A stretch of DNA of 48,192 bases from positions 1 through 48,192 of the forward strand of contig JABHAT010000015.1 of NCBI GenBank assembly GCA_018674175.1. The letters are read 5' to 3'. The position numbers and the translations under genes are program-made. This DNA is from Gammaproteobacteria bacterium (GTDB taxonomy: Bacteria > Pseudomonadota > Gammaproteobacteria > Poriferisulfidales > GCA-002705445). The notes beneath the pieces were generated by a model. The model saw only the letters and a list, made by a program, of their open reading frames with translations. It searched no databases and was not told the DNA's origin. Below, piece by piece: positions 43,780 through 48,192 of this stretch. The number at the start of each line of letters is the position of its first letter. Position 1 is the first letter of the stretch.

Positions 43780-44670
43780 ATGATAGTTAATAATAAGGCT
43801 CAAAAAGTTATAGTTAGCTCAGGAAATGATGGACAAAGATTAGATAACTTTTTAATGGCTGCCATAAAGAATACGCCGAGAAGCCACGTATATAAGCTTA
43901 TTAGAACAGGTCAAGTTAGGGTTAACAGCTCCAGATCAAAGCCTAGTACCAGGCTAAAAGTTAACGATATTGTTCGAATACCGCCTTTTAGAGCATCAGA
44001 GGAACTTAAACCTGAAATTTCTGATGAAATGATACAAAAAACATTAGAAGGTATTATTTATGAGGACGAAAGTGTTATGGTTTTCAATAAACCAGCTTCT
44101 TTAGCGGTGCATTCAGGAACAAATATTGGATATGGCTTAATAGATGTTTTACGTCTTGTTAAAAGTGAATGTGAGAGGATTGATCTTTTACACAGATTAG
44201 ATAAGGATACTAGTGGGTGTATTATAATAACTAAAACATTATTTGCTTTAAGAGAACTACAAAAGCAAATGGTTAATAATCTATTAGATAAAAAATATAT
44301 ATGTCTGGTTGATGGATTATGGGATAAAAAAATTAAAACAAGTGAGGTTCAGTTAACAAGAAACAATAAAACAAATAATGCTATTTCGAAATTTAAAGTT
44401 TTAGATTATTTTGAAAACTCTACTTTATTAGAAGTTAATATTATTACGGGCAGATATCATCAGATAAGAAAGCACTGCGCTATACTTGAGCATCCTATAA
44501 TTGGTGATGAAAAATATGGAGACTTTACAATAAATAAAGTTTATAAAAAAAATGGGCTATCAAGAATATTTTTACATGCGTCTTCTGTAAGTTTCAATTT
44601 GGATAAAAAAAATAATATTAGTTGCCCAATACCTAAAGATTTAGAAAAGTTTTTAAAGTTTCATAGATAA
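43780..44670 (+). CDS. rluC: 23S rRNA pseudouridine synthase RluC
   Basis: RluC makes pseudouridines at 955, 2504 and 2580 of 23S rRNA in E. coli. The 296-residue protein has an N-terminal S4 domain (DGQRLDNFLMAAIKNTPRSHVYKLI, about residues 17-41). The catalytic motif HRLDKDTSGCII follows near 139-150, and TGRYHQIRKHCA near 224 is typical of the RluA family. It is placed as RluC because it lies divergent from rne, as in E. coli; RluD is the main alternative. Confidence 0.93.
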   Translation: MIVNNKAQKVIVSSGNDGQRLDNFLMAAIKNTPRSHVYKLIRTGQVRVNSSRSKPSTRLKVNDIVRIPPFRASEELKPEISDEMIQKTLEGIIYEDESVMVFNKPASLAVHSGTNIGYGLIDVLRLVKSECERIDLLHRLDKDTSGCIIITKTLFALRELQKQMVNNLLDKKYICLVDGLWDKKIKTSEVQLTRNNKTNNAISKFKVLDYFENSTLLEVNIITGRYHQIRKHCAILEHPIIGDEKYGDFTINKVYKKNGLSRIFLHASSVSFNLDKKNNISCPIPKDLEKFLKFHR

Positions 44671-44685
44671 AAAAATATTTGTAAG

Positions 44686-45267
44686 TTATAACTCATAACT
44701 ATCTAAAATTACTTTTAATTTTTTTAAAGGTAGACCAATTAAGCCAGAAATATCGTTTTCAGTATCAATAAATTCTTCTATCAAAATATCTTTTGCAACT
44801 TCATATCTAAAAGCAGCAGAAGAGTTTATAGGGTTATGTTTTTTTACGTAGTCCAAAATATCTTTAGAGCTTAATTTTTTTATTTTTATTTTATATTTAG
44901 CAATATCTGTTTTAAAATCCATTAGTCCTGAATTCAAAACACAAATGCCTGTGTAGAAAACGATAATTTTTCCTGATATATACTCTAAATGCTCTACCGC
45001 CTTAATTTCGCTTAAAGGTTTTCCTAGAATTCTTCCATCACATGATGCACAGGAGTCTGAGCTTATAATTAGTGAATTATTTTCTAATAAAGATATTTTT
45101 TTTGCTTTCTCTATTGCGAGCCTCAGCACCATATCTCTAGGTCCTTCTTCTGGAAGTCTTGATTCGTCTATTTCCGGGGATATGCATACAAAATCAATAT
45201 CTAGTGTCTTTAGAAGAGATTTCCTGAATTTTGAGCTACTTCCAAGAATTATTTTTTTCTTTTTCAT
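44686..45267 (-). CDS. yceF: Maf-family nucleotide pyrophosphatase (YceF-like)
   Basis: Maf proteins hydrolyse non-canonical nucleotides; the YceF branch prefers 7-methyl-GTP. The start was placed at 45267, where an AGGAAA ribosome-binding sequence precedes by four bases, not at an ATG seven codons upstream. The 193-residue protein begins KKKIILGSSSKFRKSLL and has SPEIDESRLPEEGP, the catalytic Asp in IISSDSCASCDGRILGKPLS, and the terminal GLPLKKL. The YceF assignment rests on its place between rluC and rpmF. It is inverted relative to those neighbours. Confidence 0.85.
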   Translation of the reverse strand: MKKKKIILGSSSKFRKSLLKTLDIDFVCISPEIDESRLPEEGPRDMVLRLAIEKAKKISLLENNSLIISSDSCASCDGRILGKPLSEIKAVEHLEYISGKIIVFYTGICVLNSGLMDFKTDIAKYKIKIKKLSSKDILDYVKKHNPINSSAAFRYEVAKDILIEEFIDTENDISGLIGLPLKKLKVILDSYEL

Positions 45268-45279
45268 TCGTTTTTCCTG

Positions 45280-45285
45280 TATAAT
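45280..45285 (+). promoter_or_regulatory. Candidate -10 element upstream of rpmF
   Basis: A perfect TATAAT lies 51 bases upstream of the rpmF ATG, with only T-rich sequence and no good TTGACA match at -35. A second TATAAA occurs at 45298-45303. Both lie in the short divergent maf/rpmF gap. Confidence 0.3.
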
Positions 45286-45335
45286 CATCGAAATTTCTAT
45301 AAAACATAAGTAGATTTTAATTAAAGGACCTTATT

Positions 45336-45539
45336 ATGGCTGTACAAAAAAGTAAAAAAACTAGCTCAAAAAGGGGAATGAGAAGATCTCATGACCATCT
45401 TGACCTACCTAAACTTTCTCAAGATCCAACTTCTGGAGAAACTCATATGAGACATCACGTGTCTAAAAATGGTTTCTACAAAGGTAATCAGGTAATTATA
45501 CCTAAATCTGAAGATAGTTCTAATAACGAAGATAGCTAA
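45336..45539 (+). CDS. rpmF: 50S ribosomal protein L32
   Basis: L32 is a small large-subunit protein encoded ahead of plsX in most Proteobacteria. The 67-residue product begins [20 protein letters not shown], the family signature, and has [14 protein letters not shown]. The zinc-ligand cysteines found in some L32 proteins are absent. It is about ten residues longer than the E. coli protein because of a Ser/Asn/Asp/Glu tail. An AAAGGA sequence precedes the ATG. Confidence 0.95.
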   Translation: MAVQKSKKTSSKRGMRRSHDHLDLPKLSQDPTSGETHMRHHVSKNGFYKGNQVIIPKSEDSSNNEDS

Positions 45540-45568
45540 ATCTAAAGAAATTATTTTTTTCAAAAAAT

Positions 45569-46582
45569 ATGATGAAAGAAACAAGAATTGCTGTTGATGC
45601 CATGGGCGGTGATGGTGGGCCTGAAATTATAATGCCTTCTGTTAAAGATTTTCTTTCGGAAAACAGGGAAGTTAAAATTGATGTATACGGCGATGAAAAA
45701 ATTCTATCTAAATATTTAAACCTTTTTGATAGCGATATATCTAGAAATTTAAAAATTATACATACAGATGAAAAAGTATTGAGTGAAGATTCACCCTCAC
45801 ACGCTTTAAGACATAAAAAAAATTCCTCAATGAGTATGGCAATAAAATCTGTAAAAGATAAAAATGCTCAAGCATGTGTAAGCGCAGGTAATACTGGTGC
45901 ACTTATGGCTATATCAAGATTTATTTTAGGAACACTTGATGGTATTGATAGGCCAGCTATAGAAAGTATGCTTCCCTCGTTAAATGGTCATACTCATGTA
46001 TTAGATTTAGGCGCAAATATAGATTCTAAAGCAGAGCATTTATATCAGTTTGCAGTAATGGGATCCGCGCTCTCATCAGTATTAGATGAAAAAGAAAATC
46101 CAAGTGTAGGATTACTAAATGTTGGTGAAGAAACAATTAAAGGAAACACACAAGTTAAGGAAGCTCATGATTTATTACTAACTAGTAAATTGAACTATGT
46201 TGGTTTTGTTGAAGGTGATGATATATTTTGTGGTAATATTGATGTCATAGTTTGCGACGGTTTTGTAGGTAATATTGCTTTAAAAACTAGCGAAGGTACT
46301 GCGAAGTTTATATCCTCAAAATTAAAAGATGAGTTTAAAAAAAATATTTTTACAAAAATTGCTGGAATTTTATCAATGAAAGTTTTAAATTCTTTTAAGA
46401 AAGTTGCTGATCCAAGAAAATATAATGGAGCAAGTTTACTAGGACTCAAAGGAATTATAGTAAAAAGTCATGGTGGTGCTGATTCCTTTGCTTTTAATAA
46501 TTCTTTAAAAATAGCATTAAAAGAAGTGAATAAAGATGTGCCTTCATGTATAGATAAGAAATTAAAAGAGATATTAGGTTAA
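45569..46582 (+). CDS. plsX: Phosphate acyltransferase PlsX
   Basis: PlsX converts acyl-ACP to acyl-phosphate for phospholipid synthesis. The 337-residue protein has [15 protein letters not shown] near the N-terminus, [14 protein letters not shown] near 112-125, GVxRPA-like [24 protein letters not shown], and a C-terminal [14 protein letters not shown]. An in-frame ATG at 45572 is an alternative start one codon later. It sits in the standard rpmF-plsX-fabH order. Confidence 0.97.
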   Translation: MMKETRIAVDAMGGDGGPEIIMPSVKDFLSENREVKIDVYGDEKILSKYLNLFDSDISRNLKIIHTDEKVLSEDSPSHALRHKKNSSMSMAIKSVKDKNAQACVSAGNTGALMAISRFILGTLDGIDRPAIESMLPSLNGHTHVLDLGANIDSKAEHLYQFAVMGSALSSVLDEKENPSVGLLNVGEETIKGNTQVKEAHDLLLTSKLNYVGFVEGDDIFCGNIDVIVCDGFVGNIALKTSEGTAKFISSKLKDEFKKNIFTKIAGILSMKVLNSFKKVADPRKYNGASLLGLKGIIVKSHGGADSFAFNNSLKIALKEVNKDVPSCIDKKLKEILG

Positions 46583-46586
46583 TTTT

Positions 46587-47510
46587 ATGTACTCTAAAAT
46601 TATTGGAACTGGCGGCTATTTACCAAAAAAAATTCTTACAAATAAGGATTTGGAATCAATTGTTGATACAACGGATGAGTGGATTTTAGAAAGAACAGGT
46701 ATAAAACAAAGACACATAGCTGAAGAAAATGAAACCACATCTTCTATGGCAACACAGGCCTCTTTAGATGCTATAAATAGTGCAGGTATAAAAGAAAGTG
46801 ATATAGATTTAATTATTGTTGCAACTACTACACCTGATCAGATATTTCCAAGCACAGCATGCATAGTCCAGAATAAATTAAATATTAAGGCACCAGCATT
46901 TGATGTTCAGGCAGCCTGTACTGGCTTTATATACGCCCTAAGTATTGCTGATAACTATATAAAAACAGGTATGAATAAGAATGTTTTAGTTATAGGTGCA
47001 GAAAAATATTCGAATTTACTAGATTGGAGTGACCGTTCAACATGTGTTTTATTTGGAGATGGTGCAGGCGCAGTAGTACTTTCAGCTCAATCAAAAGAGG
47101 GTATTATTTCTTCTCATATCCATGCTGATGGGCAATATAATGATTTATTGTCAGTAGAAAACAGCCATATAAAAATGAAAGGTAACGAAGTTTTTAAAGT
47201 AGCTGTTAACACTTTAAGTAAATTGGTTGATGAAACTCTCACCAAAAATAATATGAAAAAATCTGATATAGATTGGCTGGTTCCTCATCAGGCTAATTTA
47301 AGAATCATTAAAGCAGCAGCAAGAAAATTATCAATGCCTATAGATAAAGTAGTAGTCACTGTAGACAATCATGCTAATACTTCTGCAGCATCAATACCTT
47401 TAGCTTTGAATGAAGCAGTTAAAGATGGAAGAATTAAGAGTGATCAAGTAATATTATTAGAGGCCTTCGGAAGTGGCTTCACATGGGGATCAGTATTACT
47501 TAGGTATTAA
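46587..47510 (+). CDS. fabH: Beta-ketoacyl-ACP synthase III
   Basis: FabH condenses acetyl-CoA with malonyl-ACP to start fatty-acid synthesis. The 307-residue protein has the Cys-His-Asn triad: C111 in [14 protein letters not shown]234 in [10 protein letters not shown] and N264 in [21 protein letters not shown]-like [11 protein letters not shown] occurs near the N-terminus and [13 protein letters not shown] ends the protein. Downstream the usual fabD, fabG and acpP do not follow; uvrC begins two bases later. Confidence 0.97.
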   Translation: MYSKIIGTGGYLPKKILTNKDLESIVDTTDEWILERTGIKQRHIAEENETTSSMATQASLDAINSAGIKESDIDLIIVATTTPDQIFPSTACIVQNKLNIKAPAFDVQAACTGFIYALSIADNYIKTGMNKNVLVIGAEKYSNLLDWSDRSTCVLFGDGAGAVVLSAQSKEGIISSHIHADGQYNDLLSVENSHIKMKGNEVFKVAVNTLSKLVDETLTKNNMKKSDIDWLVPHQANLRIIKAAARKLSMPIDKVVVTVDNHANTSAASIPLALNEAVKDGRIKSDQVILLEAFGSGFTWGSVLLRY

Positions 47511-47512
47511 AA

Positions 47513-48192
47513 TTGATAGACATAAAAGATATAAAACATAGTCTTAAAAATATGACATCAAATCCTGGTGTTTATAAGATGTATAATTCTGATAAAGAAG
47601 TTATATATGTTGGTAAAGCAAAAAATCTAAAAAAAAGAGTTTCCTCTTATTTTCGAGCTGGTAATCATTCTAATAGAATAAAACGAATGATTAGCCTAAT
47701 AAAAAATGTTGATTTAATTATTACAAAATCAGAAGCTGATGCTCTACTTTTAGAAAATATTCAAATAAAAAAGTATAGACCTAGATTTAATATTTTACTT
47801 AGAGATGATAAGTCCTACCCGTATATCTATGTAGATACTCATCATAACTATCCTAGATTAAGTTTTTATAGGGGTAAAAGAAAAAAAGATGGAAAATTTT
47901 TTGGTCCTTATTCAAATGTTTATTCTGTGAGAGACGCCTTAAACACTTTGCAAAAACTTTTTAAAGTTAGACAATGTAGTGATTCATTTTTTAAAAATAG
48001 AGTAAGGCCTTGCCTTCAGTATCAAATAGAGAGATGTTCAGCACCGTGTGTTGGTTTAATAAAAAAAGATGAATATATTGCAGACATAAATATGTCTATG
48101 AAATTTCTTGATGGAAAAAATACAGAAATAATAGATCTATTAATTAAAAAAATGGAGCATGCTTCAGATAGTCAAAATTTTGAATCCGCTGC
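47513..48192 (+). CDS. uvrC: Excinuclease ABC subunit UvrC, N-terminal part (runs off the window)
   Basis: UvrC makes both incisions in nucleotide excision repair. I read it directly from a TTG at 47513, two bases after fabH; a stop at 47501-47503 closes the frame upstream. The visible 226 codons contain the GIY-YIG domain (NPGVYKMYN, VIYVGKAKNLKKRVSSYF), LLLENIQIKKYRPRFNILLRDDKSYP, and the cysteine cluster RPCLQYQIERCSAPCVG. The UVR motif begins at the window edge (SQNFESAA). The reading frame is open to base 48192. Confidence 0.93.
   Translation, partial: MIDIKDIKHSLKNMTSNPGVYKMYNSDKEVIYVGKAKNLKKRVSSYFRAGNHSNRIKRMISLIKNVDLIITKSEADALLLENIQIKKYRPRFNILLRDDKSYPYIYVDTHHNYPRLSFYRGKRKKDGKFFGPYSNVYSVRDALNTLQKLFKVRQCSDSFFKNRVRPCLQYQIERCSAPCVGLIKKDEYIADINMSMKFLDGKNTEIIDLLIKKMEHASDSQNFESA

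Overview
The window is a gene-dense, AT-rich (roughly 30% GC by eye) bacterial chromosome segment with no mobile element, prophage or CRISPR array. The gene families and local gene orders point to a streamlined gammaproteobacterium: miaB-phoH-ybeY-corC-lnt, nadD-rsfS-rlmH, yhdP-nit hydrolase, purM/purN next to a CDP-alcohol phosphotransferase and hda, wrbA-DUF2069, pncC-recA-recX-alaS-lysC-csrA-tRNA-Ser, and rne divergent from rluC followed by maf-rpmF-plsX-fabH. A three-gene block for tetrahydromethanopterin/methanofuran-type cofactors suggests a C1-oxidising (methylotrophic) lifestyle. I cannot assign genus or family from the sequence alone.

Layout. 1-9138 (+): the end of the S10 operon and the complete spc and alpha ribosomal operons, from the rpsC tail through secY and rpmJ to rpoA and rplQ. 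9133-12509: uvrA (-) divergent from ssb (+). 12537-18583 (+): an undecaprenyl-phosphate sugar transferase followed by miaB, phoH, ybeY, corC and lnt. 18573-21252 (-): the H4MPT/methanofuran cofactor trio. 21338-27005 (+): nadD, rsfS, rlmH, yhdP and a nitrilase-family hydrolase. 27002-28695 (-): purM-purN. 28746-29989 (+): a CDP-alcohol phosphatidyltransferase and hda. 29969-33791 (-): a NorD/CbbO-type von Willebrand A protein, an unrecognised lipoprotein, wrbA and a DUF2069 membrane protein. 33856-41615 (+): pncC, recA, recX, alaS, lysC, csrA, tRNA-Ser(GCU), a zinc-ribbon protein, a HIT protein, a DUF4396 membrane protein, tRNA-Arg(ACG) and a small secreted protein. 41619-43493 (-): a compact RNase E. 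43780-48192: rluC (+), maf (-), rpmF, plsX, fabH and the 5' part of uvrC (+).

Most content is housekeeping: translation, envelope biogenesis, DNA repair, purine synthesis and fatty-acid/phospholipid initiation. The parts that say most about physiology are the cofactor trio and the NorD-like protein with its lipoprotein partner. I found no clearly novel multigene system. The best leads are the orphan NorD-lipoprotein pair, the rne leader with interleaved divergent promoters and two mutually exclusive hairpins, three genes placed between two tRNAs that are neighbours in E. coli, an N-terminally short SecY, and the fact that all six convergent gene junctions overlap or are separated by 15 nt or less. 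No stretch over 300 nt lacks a gene; the longest gap is the 286-nt rne/rluC intergenic region.
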